DNA of 64,000 bases from Caballeronia cordobensis (GCF_001544575.2 NZ_FCNY02000016.1:1-64000); one strand, 5' to 3'. Shown: positions 43,687 to 53,132, counted from the first letter of the stretch. Program-made: numbers and translations. The notes: generated by a model from the sequence alone, not told the origin.

Positions 43687-46116
43687 CTACGTCATTTCTA
43701 GAAATTCAACGTTCTGTGCCCAAAGAGCCGGTCGGCCCACATGAAATCCCTGAACGAAATCCACGCCCATGGTGCTCAGCGCGCGCAGGATCGCTTCGTT
43801 CTCGACGTACTCCGCAATGGTCAGACGCCCCATCGAGTGGCCGATGTCGTTGATCGCTGCCACCATGTCCTTGCTAACGGCATCCTTGAGCATGTCCTTG
43901 ATGAATCCGCCGTCGATCTTGATGTAATCGACCGGCAGATGCTTCAGGTAGCCAAACGAGGACATGCCTGCGCCGAAGTCGTCGAGCGAAAACTTGCAGC
44001 CGCGCTTCTTCAATTCGCGGATGAAACGCGCGGCGGCCGAGAGATTGGCAATCGCGGTGGTTTCGGTCACCTCGAAGCAGATGGACTCGGGAGCGATCGT
44101 GCTGAGGTCAAACTGTTCGGTCAGAAACTGCAGAAAGCGCTCGTCGCCGATCGAGGCTCCCGACAGATTGATCGCGTATTGAACGCGCTCGGGATTGCCC
44201 GTCCTCGCGAGCGTCGCGAACACCGCGCGCACCACCCAGCGGTCGATCGCGGACATCAGTCCGTAGCGCTCCGCGGCGGGCAGAAAGTAGTGGGGCGATA
44301 CGACCTTGCCGCCTTCGCCGATCATGCGCAGCAGCACTTCCACGTGGCGTGGATGCTGTGGGGATTCGCCGGGGCCGTCCGCACGCTTGAGCGCGCTGAT
44401 CTCCTGGGCGTAGAGGCAGAAGCGATTGTTCGCCAACGCGTCCTTGATGCGGCCGCACCATGACATGGCGCTCGCATGACGCGTGAGTTCCTTGTCGCCG
44501 CGCACGGCCAGATGCACACGGTCGCGCCCGCGTTCCTTGGCGAGATAGCAGGCGATATCGCCGAAGCGCATCGCCGTTTCCATGTCGAGCCCGCGCAGAT
44601 CGACCAGACCGATGCTCACGCTCGTCGACAACGTGTGTGTTTCGCACGACCACTGGAACGCCGAGACTTCCTGCCGAAGGCGCTCGGCGATCTTCATCGC
44701 GGTTCGTTCGTCGCAATCGGACATGAGCGCGGCGAACTCGTCGCCGCCTAGGCGCGCGAGCGCATCCTCTTCTCGCAGACAATGCTTGAAGAGGCTCGCC
44801 ACTTCGCGAAGCATCGTATCGCCCGCCGCGTGACCGTAGGTATCGTTGACCACCTTGAACTGGTCGAGGTCGAGGATCATGAGCATGCGGGGGCGCTGTG
44901 CGCTCTCGATGCCCGACATTGCATCGAGCGATGCGGACAGGCGTCGCTCGAACTCCGTGCGATTGAGCAAGCCCGTCAATCCATCGTGCGAGGCCTGCCA
45001 CGAAAGATTCGAGACGTATTCGCGCTCACGGGTCATGTTCCGCAACAGGAGCACCGCGCCGGTGATCGTATCGGACGTGTCGTGCACGACGGACGTGATC
45101 GCTTGCACCACGGTCTCCGTGCCCTGCAGGTTGGTCAGCACGAGATCGGTGCTCGGGTCCCACGGCTCGACGCCGCGTAGCGCCTGTCCGATCGGATCGA
45201 CGGGACGCCGGTCCCATTCGCGTGCGATGGAGACGATCGCGGTCAGCTTGTGCCTCACACAGCTCTCGGCTTCGCGACAGAAGAGGCGCTCCGCGGCGGG
45301 ATTGATGAATTCGACGAGGCCCGTCGGCCCGACTGAAACGACGGCCTCGCCGATCGAGCCGAGCGTGGCCTTCGCGCGCGCTTCGCTGCGCCTCAACGCG
45401 TGCTCCGAGGCAAGCCGCGCGGTAATGAAGCGGCGGGCGTACCACACGGACAAGGAGACCAGGAGCGCCGCTACGACGACGTTGATGCCGAAGAGTAACA
45501 ACGCTGTTTTGCGGAACGCGGAGCCCAGCACGTCGGCGAATGCGCGCGAGACGGGCGCGATCGCCGAATTGAGGTTCCAGATTTCGCCCGTCAGGCGCTC
45601 GACGTCGATCTGGCCGCGTGCGCCGGCGGACTTGGCGATGCGCAGCCTTTGAGCGGTTTCGACGAGCTGATCCACGAGCGCGTCGCCGCGTGTCCAGTAC
45701 GTGACGGCGTGTTCGAAATAGCTGGCGCGCCGGAAGGTGCGGAAGACCCAGATGACCGAGCTGACATCGGCCGGATCGACGCCGCTTTCGAGAAGCGCCT
45801 GCCGGGCGATAGCGAGATCGGGATCCGGCCCCGAACCCTCCAGCGCGAGCCGGGCGCGCTTCAGATTGAGCGGATAGGCTATCGCGCTTTCATATTGGCG
45901 AAAGGCTGCTTCATCACCGGTCTGCGCATAGCGAATGAGATAAAAGACCGCGTCCTTCTGGCCTTTCGACCACGTGCTCTCACCACCGATATACGCGCGA
46001 ACGGACGACATGATCGAGAGACTCGTCGCGACGAGCGCCAGCAGCGACGCAACGACGGCCAGAAACGGCCATGTGGTCTTGAATAACTGTCGGTTGGTCT
46101 TCGATGCCGCCGGCAT
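43687..46116 (-). CDS. membrane PAS-GGDEF-EAL cyclic-di-GMP protein
   Basis: 809 residues. One N-terminal membrane helix (about residues 14-37), a ~165-residue periplasmic helical sensor, a second helix (about 204-226), PAS (about 245-370), GGDEF (about 380-540) and EAL (about 560-800). The GGDEF motif is intact (LARLGGDEFAAL), with no obvious upstream RxxD inhibition site. The phosphodiesterase signature reads EVLLR for EALLR, yet DDFGAG, KIDGGF and the E of AEYVENE are present, so breakdown of cyclic-di-GMP remains possible. The ATG at 46116 is preferred because the TTG upstream would add cysteine-rich residues before the first helix. Confidence 0.88.
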   Translation of the reverse strand: MPAASKTNRQLFKTTWPFLAVVASLLALVATSLSIMSSVRAYIGGESTWSKGQKDAVFYLIRYAQTGDEAAFRQYESAIAYPLNLKRARLALEGSGPDPDLAIARQALLESGVDPADVSSVIWVFRTFRRASYFEHAVTYWTRGDALVDQLVETAQRLRIAKSAGARGQIDVERLTGEIWNLNSAIAPVSRAFADVLGSAFRKTALLLFGINVVVAALLVSLSVWYARRFITARLASEHALRRSEARAKATLGSIGEAVVSVGPTGLVEFINPAAERLFCREAESCVRHKLTAIVSIAREWDRRPVDPIGQALRGVEPWDPSTDLVLTNLQGTETVVQAITSVVHDTSDTITGAVLLLRNMTREREYVSNLSWQASHDGLTGLLNRTEFERRLSASLDAMSGIESAQRPRMLMILDLDQFKVVNDTYGHAAGDTMLREVASLFKHCLREEDALARLGGDEFAALMSDCDERTAMKIAERLRQEVSAFQWSCETHTLSTSVSIGLVDLRGLDMETAMRFGDIACYLAKERGRDRVHLAVRGDKELTRHASAMSWCGRIKDALANNRFCLYAQEISALKRADGPGESPQHPRHVEVLLRMIGEGGKVVSPHYFLPAAERYGLMSAIDRWVVRAVFATLARTGNPERVQYAINLSGASIGDERFLQFLTEQFDLSTIAPESICFEVTETTAIANLSAAARFIRELKKRGCKFSLDDFGAGMSSFGYLKHLPVDYIKIDGGFIKDMLKDAVSKDMVAAINDIGHSMGRLTIAEYVENEAILRALSTMGVDFVQGFHVGRPALWAQNVEFLEMT

Positions 46117-46646
46117 AACGAGCCTTGTTATCGGTTTCTGCGCGCAGCGACAAGAAGAATTCCACGGCAAAGCGCCGTCGAAATATCTCGAACGATCGTG
46201 TTTTGCGTGGAAATCCTGTCGCTTCGATTTATAACGGCATGAGGCGTATGAACTTGAGGTTTCACTCGAAATCTCGCGCGTCGAATAGTACCTGCCGTAA
46301 GCGGAGTGAAATCGTTTGATATTAAGAAAGAGTGCGAACTGTTGTATTTATCGCGACGAGCCGAAACGTTCGCGGACGAATGTGTTTGAGACGCGGCTTA
46401 TAGAGAACGATTGTGCGAATTTAATGTGGCGGAGTAATTCGTACACCGAATTATCGAATAATGGCGAGCTGACAAGCAGCGACCGTTCGTACTTTTCCAG
46501 CCGAGGGTTAACACCGGCAAGACGCTCGTTGACATCGAGAGTAAGCATCCACTACGCTTAATGTACAGTGGATACATTGAACATTGTAGCGATCCGCTGA
46601 GTGATGTGCCGAGATTGAAGCCTGAAGCAGACCACCGGAGGAAGCG
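46117..46646. other. 530-bp intergenic region between GGDEF-EAL gene and MFS operon
   Basis: No credible gene. The DNA is clearly richer in A/T than the flanks. It must contain the divergent promoters: a TTGACA (46529-46534) with TACGCT 18 bases on is a possible sigma-70 promoter for the MFS operon, overlapped by the operator-like dyad listed below. No terminator is apparent. Confidence 0.5.
46560..46578. promoter_or_regulatory. candidate operator AATGTA-N7-TACATT
   Basis: AATGTA and TACATT are perfect 6-bp arms separated by 7 bases (the inside reads CAGTGGA). The site overlaps the expected transcription start of the MFS operon, the right place for repression. The GntR regulator at the operon's end (52113) is the obvious candidate binder; this is inference. 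Confidence 0.45.
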
Positions 46647-47912
46647 ATGGAAACACGCGCTCGCTGGACGCTCGTGAGCTTGCTGTTCGTTGGAGGCATG
46701 ATCAGTTATCTGGATCGGGCGGCGCTTTCGATCACCGCGCCGCTGATCTCGAAAGAACTCAACCTCGACCCCGCGCAGCTCGGCATCGTGTTTTCGAGCT
46801 TCTTCGTGGGCTATGCGCTGTTCTGTTTCGTGGGGGGCTATTCGGCGGACCGCTGGGGGCCCAAGGTCGTGCTCAGCGTGTCGATGCTCGTCTGGTCGCT
46901 GTTTTGCGGGCTGACGGCGGCCACGGTCGGCATCGTCAGTCTGCTGCTCGTGCGCGTCATCTTCGGCATGGGCGAGGGGCCGTTCTGCGCAAACATCAAC
47001 AAGCTCGTGTCGAACTGGTACCCGCGCGATCAGCAGGCGAGCGCGCTCGGCCTCGCCAACTCCGGGCAATCCATCGGCGCGGCGATCGCGGGGCCGGTCG
47101 TCGGCTTTCTCGCACTGGCGACGAGCTGGCGGGCCTCCTTCGTCATCATCGGCGCGGCGGGCGTGCTGTGGGTCGTTGCATGGCTCTGGCTCGCGAAGGA
47201 GAGGCCGTCCACGCCGATCGTCGAACCCGAGCAATCGCGCGTGCGCGATGCCGCGCTCTCCGACGAAAGCGCCGAGCCCGCGCCGCTCTCGACCTATCTG
47301 CTGCGGCCCGCCATTCTCGCCACCGCGTTCGCCTTCTTCGGCTATGCGTACATCCTCTACTTCTTCCTGTCGTGGTTCCCGTCTTATCTCACGATGGCGC
47401 ATCATCTCAGCATCCAGAAGATGTCGATCGTCAGCGTGATTCCGTGGGCCGTGGGCGTCACGGGTCTGGTGGCGGGCGGCTATGCGTGCGACTGGCTCGT
47501 GCGCAAGACGGGCCGCGCGATCTTCTCGCGCAAGATCGTGCTCATCACGAGTCTTGGCGCGGGCGCGATATGCATCGGTGTGACGGGCACGGTCACCGAA
47601 CTGACGAGCGCCGTCACGTTGATGGCCGTGGCCGTGTTCTTCATGTACGCGTCGTTCAACACCTACTTCGCGATCGTGCTCGACACGGTGGAGAAGCGCC
47701 GCGTGGGCGCGGTCGGCGGCTTCGTGCATTTCATCGCCAATCTCGCGGGCATCGTCGCGCCGGCGCTGACGGGCTTTCTCGTGCAATGGTCCGGCAACTT
47801 CAAGAGCGCGTTCGTGCTGACCGGCATCATCGCGGCGCTGGGGGCGCTCTTCGTCGCGGTGTTCGTGCGTGCGCCGAAAGCCGAACTGCAACTTCAACCC
47901 GAGCTGGCCTGA
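46647..47912 (+). CDS. MFS transporter, ACS (anion:cation symporter) type
   Basis: 421 residues, 12 membrane segments. ISYLDRAALSITAPLISKELNLDPAQLGIVFSSFFVGYALFCFVGGYSADRWGPK is the ACS helix 1-2 motif, as in glucarate, galactonate and hydroxy-acid carriers, and GMGEGPFCANINKLVSNWYPRDQQASALGLANSGQSIG is the second. CGGAGGAAGCG precedes the ATG. First gene of an operon of six same-strand genes with gaps under 40 bases; it probably imports the compound that the downstream enzymes attack. The gene order suggests a hydroxy- or sugar-acid substrate. Confidence 0.88.
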   Translation: METRARWTLVSLLFVGGMISYLDRAALSITAPLISKELNLDPAQLGIVFSSFFVGYALFCFVGGYSADRWGPKVVLSVSMLVWSLFCGLTAATVGIVSLLLVRVIFGMGEGPFCANINKLVSNWYPRDQQASALGLANSGQSIGAAIAGPVVGFLALATSWRASFVIIGAAGVLWVVAWLWLAKERPSTPIVEPEQSRVRDAALSDESAEPAPLSTYLLRPAILATAFAFFGYAYILYFFLSWFPSYLTMAHHLSIQKMSIVSVIPWAVGVTGLVAGGYACDWLVRKTGRAIFSRKIVLITSLGAGAICIGVTGTVTELTSAVTLMAVAVFFMYASFNTYFAIVLDTVEKRRVGAVGGFVHFIANLAGIVAPALTGFLVQWSGNFKSAFVLTGIIAALGALFVAVFVRAPKAELQLQPELA

Positions 47913-47917
47913 TCGAC

Positions 47918-49120
47918 ATGCGTCATTACGCCACCATCGAGGAATTACGCATTGCCGCCCGACGACGCGTGCCGCGCATGTTCTACGAATACGCCGATGC
48001 GGGCTCATGGACCGAGTCCACCTATCGTGCCAACAGCGAAGACCTCGCCCGCCTGCAATTCCGTCAGCGCGTCGCGGTGGATTTCAGCCGGCGCACTCTC
48101 GCGACGACCATGCTCGGCGAGGCCGTCTCGATGCCGGTCGCGCTCGCGCCCACGGGCATCGCGGGCATGCAGCACGCCGACGGCGAGATGCTGGCGGCGC
48201 GTGCGGCCGAACGCTTCGGCGTGCCGTTCACGCTCTCGACCGTGAGCGTCTGCTCGATCGAAGACGTCGCCGCCTTCACGCACAAGCCGTTCTGGTTCCA
48301 GCTTTACATGATGAAGGACCGCGGCTTCATCGCCGATCTGATCGCGCGCGCAAAGCACGCGCAGTGCTCCGCGCTCGTGCTCACGCTCGATCTGCAGATT
48401 CAGGGACAACGTCACAAGGACAAGCGTAACGGCCTCTCCGCGCCGCCGAAGCTCACGCTGCGCAATCTCGCGCACTTGTCGCGCTATCCGCGCTGGTGCG
48501 CGGGCATGCTCGGCACGTCGCGACGCAGCTTCGGCAATATCGTCGGACATGCGCCGGGCGTGACCGGCATCGCGTCGATGGCGGACTGGGCCGCGAAGCA
48601 GTTCGACCCGACGCTCACGTGGAAGGACATCGACTGGGTGCGCGAGCGCTGGGGCGGCAAGCTGGTGCTGAAAGGCATCCTCGACGAGGAAGATGCGCGT
48701 ATTGCCCGCGATGTCGGCGCCGATGCGGTGATCGTCTCGAATCACGGCGGCCGCCAGCTCGACGGCGCACCCTCCACCATTTCGATGATGCCGCACATCG
48801 CCGACGTGCTGGATGGCGAGATCGAGCTTCACATGGACGGCGGCATCCGCTCGGGACAGGACGTGCTGAAGGCGCTCGCGTGCGGCGCGCATGCGGTCTA
48901 CATCGGACGCGCGTTTCTCTACGGTCTGGGCGCTCAAGGCGAGGCCGGCGTGACGCGCTGCCTCGAAATCATCCGCGACGAACTGGACATGACGATGGCG
49001 CTCGCGGGCGTGACGGACGTTTGCAACGTGGATGGCGCCGTGCTGCGCGCAGGCGGTTTTGTCCGGCCGCGCAAGCCATCGAACGAAGGTGCGGCGCCGG
49101 TTCGCATACAGGTCGCATAG
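47918..49120 (+). CDS. FMN-dependent alpha-hydroxy-acid oxidase/dehydrogenase
   Basis: 400 residues of the LldD/glycolate oxidase family: PRMFYEYADAGSWTESTYRANSEDL at the start, LAPTGIAGMQHADGEMLAARAAE, substrate/FMN residues in SNHGGRQLDGAPSTI (with the catalytic His) and DGGIRSGQDVLKALACGAHAV. It oxidises an (S)-2-hydroxy acid to the keto acid. The start is 6 bases after the transporter stop. The class cannot be narrowed to lactate from this sequence, and the neighbours argue against simple lactate growth. Confidence 0.88.
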   Translation: MRHYATIEELRIAARRRVPRMFYEYADAGSWTESTYRANSEDLARLQFRQRVAVDFSRRTLATTMLGEAVSMPVALAPTGIAGMQHADGEMLAARAAERFGVPFTLSTVSVCSIEDVAAFTHKPFWFQLYMMKDRGFIADLIARAKHAQCSALVLTLDLQIQGQRHKDKRNGLSAPPKLTLRNLAHLSRYPRWCAGMLGTSRRSFGNIVGHAPGVTGIASMADWAAKQFDPTLTWKDIDWVRERWGGKLVLKGILDEEDARIARDVGADAVIVSNHGGRQLDGAPSTISMMPHIADVLDGEIELHMDGGIRSGQDVLKALACGAHAVYIGRAFLYGLGAQGEAGVTRCLEIIRDELDMTMALAGVTDVCNVDGAVLRAGGFVRPRKPSNEGAAPVRIQVA

Positions 49121-49146
49121 CGGCCGCATACAGGGAGACTCGAATC

Positions 49147-49983
49147 ATGTTGAAGTCGTTGACGCCCGATCAGCTCGAACATTTCAGGAAGTATGGCTAT
49201 GTCGCGCCGGTTCGCGTCATGTCGGAGCGGGCCGCACTGGAATTGCGCACACGTCTCGAGGATTTCGAGCATTCGGACGCGCCGTTCAGGAAGAAAGCGT
49301 TGAACATGAAGAGCCACTTGCTGTTCTCGTGGCTGAACGATCTCGTGCGCAGCGACAAGGTGGTCGATGCCATCGAGGATCTGTACGGACCGGATCTGCT
49401 GGTCTGGGCGAGCAGCTTCTTCATCAAGAACGGCAACGATCCCGCGTATGTGTCGTGGCATCAGGACTCGACTTACTGGGGGCTCTCGAAGCCCGATGTG
49501 GTCACCGCGTGGGTCGCGCTGTCGGAGAGCAACCGGGCGAACGGCGCGATGCAGGTCGTCCCCGGCACGCATCTGCTCGATCAGATTCCGCATCGCGACA
49601 CCTTCAATGAAAACAACCTGCTGACGCGCGGTCAGGAAGTGGCGGTGGACGTCGACGAATCGCAGGCCGTGTCGATCGAGCTCGAGCCGGGCGAGATGTC
49701 GCTGCATCACGTGCGGATCGTGCACGGCTCGCCGCCGAACGCGTCGCCGAACCGGCGCATCGGTTATGCGATCCGCTATATCCCCACCTACGTGCGTCAG
49801 CTCGAAGGCGATGACAGCGCCACGCTCGTGCGCGGCGTCGATACGTACAACACGTTCGAGCACGAGCCGCGTCCGACGCAGGATCTCGATCCCGCGTTCG
49901 TCGCCTTGCATCAGCAGATCGGCGAGCGCAATCTGAACATTCTCTACAAGGGCGCGGCGCAGAGCGCGGCAGGCCGGCGCTGA
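49147..49983 (+). CDS. phytanoyl-CoA dioxygenase family Fe(II)/2-oxoglutarate oxygenase
   Basis: 278 residues. SWHQDSTYWGLSKPDVVTAWVALSESNRANGAMQVVPGTH gives the HxD iron motif and the following strand, and HVRIVHGSPPNASPNRRIGYAIRYI supplies the distal His and the 2-oxoglutarate-binding Arg. Such enzymes hydroxylate an unactivated carbon. It follows the hydroxy-acid oxidase gene by 26 bases. Together they could hydroxylate a substrate and then oxidise the new hydroxyl. The substrate is unknown. Confidence 0.87.
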   Translation: MLKSLTPDQLEHFRKYGYVAPVRVMSERAALELRTRLEDFEHSDAPFRKKALNMKSHLLFSWLNDLVRSDKVVDAIEDLYGPDLLVWASSFFIKNGNDPAYVSWHQDSTYWGLSKPDVVTAWVALSESNRANGAMQVVPGTHLLDQIPHRDTFNENNLLTRGQEVAVDVDESQAVSIELEPGEMSLHHVRIVHGSPPNASPNRRIGYAIRYIPTYVRQLEGDDSATLVRGVDTYNTFEHEPRPTQDLDPAFVALHQQIGERNLNILYKGAAQSAAGRR

Positions 49984-49990
49984 ACCGGGC

Positions 49991-51100
49991 ATGAATCAAC
50001 TGACTTTCAATGCAGCCGTCATGGAGCGCACCGGCGAGCCGCTGCGCATCGCGCGCCTGTCGCTGCGCAATCTCGCCGACACCGACGTCGTCGTTCGCGT
50101 GAAGGCGGCGAGTCTCTGTCACACGGATCTCGAAGCCATGCGCGGCGACTTGCGCACGCCGCTGCCGTTCGTGCCGGGGCACGAGGCGGCCGGCATCGTC
50201 GAGTGGACGGGCGCCGCCGTGACGCGGGTCGCGCGGGGCGATCATGTGGTGATGTCGTGGAATCCGCATTGCGGCCGGTGCTTCTATTGCGAGCGGCAAG
50301 TGTCGATCCTGTGCCAGCCGTATCGCGATCGCATGGCGCAATCGTTCCATTTCGACGGTAACCCGCGCCTCTTTCTCGACGATGGCGCGCCGGTGCATCA
50401 GCTTGCCTATATGGGCAGCTTCGCGGAATTCTGCGTGGTGTCGCAGGCGTGCGCGGTGCCGGTGCCCGCGGCGATGCCGTTCGATCGCGCATGCCTGATC
50501 GGCTGCGGCGTGATGACCGGTTTCGGCGCGGCGACGAACGTCGCGAAGGTGGAGCGGGGCAGCACGGTCGCGGTCATCGGCTGCGGGGCGGTCGGCCTGT
50601 CCGCGATACAGGGCGCCCGGCACGCGGGCGCGTCGCGGATCGTCGCGATCGATCGCGCTCCGGAGCGGCTCGAGATGGCGCGTGCGGTGGGCGCGAGCCA
50701 CACACTGCTTGCCGATGACGCGCTCGTCGCGGCGCTCGCCGATCTGACCGGCGGACGCGGCGCGGATTGCGTGATCGAATCCGCGGGCAACCGTCACGCG
50801 CTTAAGGCGAGCGTCGAGATCGCGCGGCCCGGCGGACAGGTGGTCTGGCTCGGCAAGCTGCCCGCCGACGATGAAGCCTCGTTTCGCTGGGGCGCGCTGA
50901 TGGGCGAGAAGCGTATCGTGCGTTCGAGCTATGGCGGCGCGAATCCCGCACGGGATTTTCCGATGCTCGCCAATGCGTATCTCGACGGCACGCTGCGGCT
51001 CGACGAATACGTGACTTCGCGCATCGCGCTCGAAGACATCAATGAAGGCATGCAACGGCTGGCGGCCGGTGCCGAGGTCCGCGCAGTGATCGAGTTCTGA
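49991..51100 (+). CDS. zinc-dependent alcohol dehydrogenase
   Basis: 369 residues, MDR family. Catalytic-zinc region SLCHTDLEAM and GHEAAGIV, structural-zinc lobe CGRCFYCERQVSILC, and dinucleotide motif VAVIGCGAVGLSAIQGARHAGAS. It belongs with class III-like or aryl-alcohol dehydrogenases but lacks the tight FrmA spelling of the gene at 21562. It is predicted to oxidise an alcohol produced earlier in the pathway. The gene begins 8 bases after the dioxygenase stop. Confidence 0.88.
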   Translation: MNQLTFNAAVMERTGEPLRIARLSLRNLADTDVVVRVKAASLCHTDLEAMRGDLRTPLPFVPGHEAAGIVEWTGAAVTRVARGDHVVMSWNPHCGRCFYCERQVSILCQPYRDRMAQSFHFDGNPRLFLDDGAPVHQLAYMGSFAEFCVVSQACAVPVPAAMPFDRACLIGCGVMTGFGAATNVAKVERGSTVAVIGCGAVGLSAIQGARHAGASRIVAIDRAPERLEMARAVGASHTLLADDALVAALADLTGGRGADCVIESAGNRHALKASVEIARPGGQVVWLGKLPADDEASFRWGALMGEKRIVRSSYGGANPARDFPMLANAYLDGTLRLDEYVTSRIALEDINEGMQRLAAGAEVRAVIEF

Positions 51101-51102
51101 CG

Positions 51103-52116
51103 ATGAGCCATCCCGACATGCAACCCAGCTGGATCGATGCGCCGCATCGCTGTGCGTCCCTCGGGCGCTTCAGGCTGGAATCGGGCGAATATATCGACGA
51201 TCTGCTGATGTCCCATGTCGTCCACGGCGATCTCGACGACCGGTCGCGCCCGATCGTGCTGGGCGTATGCGCGATCGGCAGCACGCATCATCGGCTCGAC
51301 TTCCTGATCGGCGCGGGGCGCGCGTTCGATCCCGCACGCGTGACCGTGATCGTCGCCGATGCGCTCGGCAACGGGCTTTCGAGTTCGCCATCGAATTCGG
51401 CCACGCAGGGCGGGTCGAGCTTTCCGCGCTTCACGATACGCGACATGGTGAACAGCCAGAAGGCGCTGCTCGATCATCTGAACATCGATGCGCTGGATGC
51501 CGTCGCGGGTGCGTCGATGGGCGGCATGCAGGCGTTGCAATGGGGCGTGTCGTATCCGCGCTTCATGAAGAAGCTGGTCGCACTCGTGCCGATGGCGAAG
51601 ACGACAGCCTGGTCGCAGGCGGTCAATCAGGCGGGGCGGCGCGCGCTCGAGACATCGGGCGACTGGCGCGCATGGCTCGCGATCATGCACGTCCTGGCGA
51701 TGCGCACGCCGGAGCGTTTCGAGGAAGACGCGGCACGGGCGGGCGGCACCCATGCGTGGCTCGACAAGCGTGCCGCGTGGTTTCGCACTCAACGGCTCGA
51801 TCCGCTCGACTGGATCTGGCAGTCGCATGCTTACGATGCCCACGATGTCGGCACGACGCCCGGCTTCGAAGGCGACACGGCGCGTGCGCTCGCAAGCATC
51901 GAGGCGCACACGCTGATTGGCGTGCCGGCGCTGGACCTCTACAATCCGGTGGAAGAGGGCGTGCGCGCGGCGCAGCAGATCGGCAACGCCACGCTGCTGC
52001 GCGTGCCTTCGACGAGCGGCCATATGATGGCCTCGGAGGCGGATGCCGCCTCTGCCGCGCAACTGAATGCGGAGATCGCTTCGTTCATGGGTTATTCGCG
52101 GGAATCAGCGTCATGA
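51103..52116 (+). CDS. alpha/beta hydrolase of the MetX (homoserine acyltransferase-like) type
   Basis: 337 residues. Nucleophile elbow GASMGGMQALQW (about residue 145) has the M-x-A-x-x-W tail of MetX-type enzymes, and SGHMMASE carries the catalytic His near the end. True MetX proteins have GHDxF after the acid residue, which is not seen, so a hydrolase or C-C bond-cleaving role is more likely than methionine synthesis. ATG 3 bases after the dehydrogenase stop; its own end overlaps the next gene. Confidence 0.83.
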   Translation: MSHPDMQPSWIDAPHRCASLGRFRLESGEYIDDLLMSHVVHGDLDDRSRPIVLGVCAIGSTHHRLDFLIGAGRAFDPARVTVIVADALGNGLSSSPSNSATQGGSSFPRFTIRDMVNSQKALLDHLNIDALDAVAGASMGGMQALQWGVSYPRFMKKLVALVPMAKTTAWSQAVNQAGRRALETSGDWRAWLAIMHVLAMRTPERFEEDAARAGGTHAWLDKRAAWFRTQRLDPLDWIWQSHAYDAHDVGTTPGFEGDTARALASIEAHTLIGVPALDLYNPVEEGVRAAQQIGNATLLRVPSTSGHMMASEADAASAAQLNAEIASFMGYSRESAS

Positions 52117-53132
52117 ACCATCAGGTCGAGGCCATCGCACCGACGAATGCGCATTCCGCCGCCGAGGCGGGCGGTTCCATTCAGCATCGCACCTACCGGC
52201 TCTTGCGCGAGATGATCGAAGACGGGCGCATTGCGCCTGGCGAGCGGCTGCTCGAAGCGCAGGTGGCGAAATCGTTCTGTATCAGCCGCTCGCCGGCACG
52301 CATTGCGCTGGCGGCGCTGTGCGCGGACGGGATCATCGTCGAAAGCGAAGGGCGTGGCTATCTCGTGGCGGGCGCTGCATCCGGCGATCGCGCGGGCAAG
52401 CCGGCCGTGCTCGACAAGCTGGAAATCACGAGCGCGCCGCAATGGCAACGCATGTATGCGGAACTGGAACGCGAGTTATGCACGCGCGTGCTGTTCGGTT
52501 CGGTGCGCATCACGGAAGAAGCGCTCGCGCAGCATTTCGATGTGAGCCGCACCGTCGCGCGCGGCGTGATGGCGCGCATGCACAGCGTCGGGCAATTGTC
52601 GCAGGACCGCAACGGGCACTGGGTCGCGGAGCAGGTGACAAGGGAGCGCATCGGGCATCTGTTCGAGATACGCCGCCTGCTCGAACCGACCGCGCTGCTG
52701 CACGCGGCGCACCACGTGCCGCGTGAGTTTCTCGAAGCGGTACGCGCGCGCCTCGTCCGCTCGATGGAGGCGGGAAATCGCGGCGGGGCGGAGATGGATA
52801 CCGCCGAGACCGATCTGCATATCGATCTCCTGTCGCACTGCCCGAACAAGGAGATCGTGCTCGCGCTCTCGCGCACGCAGGTGCTGTTCGTACCGACGCG
52901 CTATCTGCGCGACCCGTACCTCGAGATTCCGTATCAGCTCATCAGCGATGCGCTCACTGAGCATTTGCAGATCGTGGACGACATACTCGCGGGCGAACCC
53001 GAGCGCGCCGCGCAGGCCTTGCAGGACCACATCCGCGAAGCGGACACGCGCTGGATGCTGCGCTTCGAGACCATCCGGCGCATGAAGCAGCCGAACTTTC
53101 CTGCTTATCTGACGGCGCTGAACGCGGGTTGA
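52113..53132 (+). CDS. GntR-family regulator with two DNA-binding domains
   Basis: 339 residues; the start overlaps the previous stop by 4 bases. Residues about 20-90 form one GntR winged helix (TYRLLREMIEDGRIAPGERLLEAQVAKSFCISRSPARIALAALCADGIIV). Residues about 110-180 form a second one (YAELERELCTRVLFGSVRITEEALAQHFDVSRTVARGVMARMHSVGQLSQDRNGHW), then the FCD ligand domain (TRERIGHLFEIRRLLEPTALLHA...DLHIDLLSHCPNKEIVLAL). Ordinary GntR/FCD proteins have one HTH and about 230-250 residues. The extra domain may let one dimer grip a longer or paired operator. It probably controls this operon. Confidence 0.87.
   Translation: MNHQVEAIAPTNAHSAAEAGGSIQHRTYRLLREMIEDGRIAPGERLLEAQVAKSFCISRSPARIALAALCADGIIVESEGRGYLVAGAASGDRAGKPAVLDKLEITSAPQWQRMYAELERELCTRVLFGSVRITEEALAQHFDVSRTVARGVMARMHSVGQLSQDRNGHWVAEQVTRERIGHLFEIRRLLEPTALLHAAHHVPREFLEAVRARLVRSMEAGNRGGAEMDTAETDLHIDLLSHCPNKEIVLALSRTQVLFVPTRYLRDPYLEIPYQLISDALTEHLQIVDDILAGEPERAAQALQDHIREADTRWMLRFETIRRMKQPNFPAYLTALNAG

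Noticed and set aside
46348-46548. 66-residue minus-strand frame in the 530-bp gap
   Set aside because: No ribosome site, no recognisable features, and overlaps the probable promoter.
51103-52116. homoserine O-acetyltransferase (metX) for methionine synthesis
   Set aside because: Lacks the typical GHD motif and metW neighbour, and sits inside a catabolic operon.
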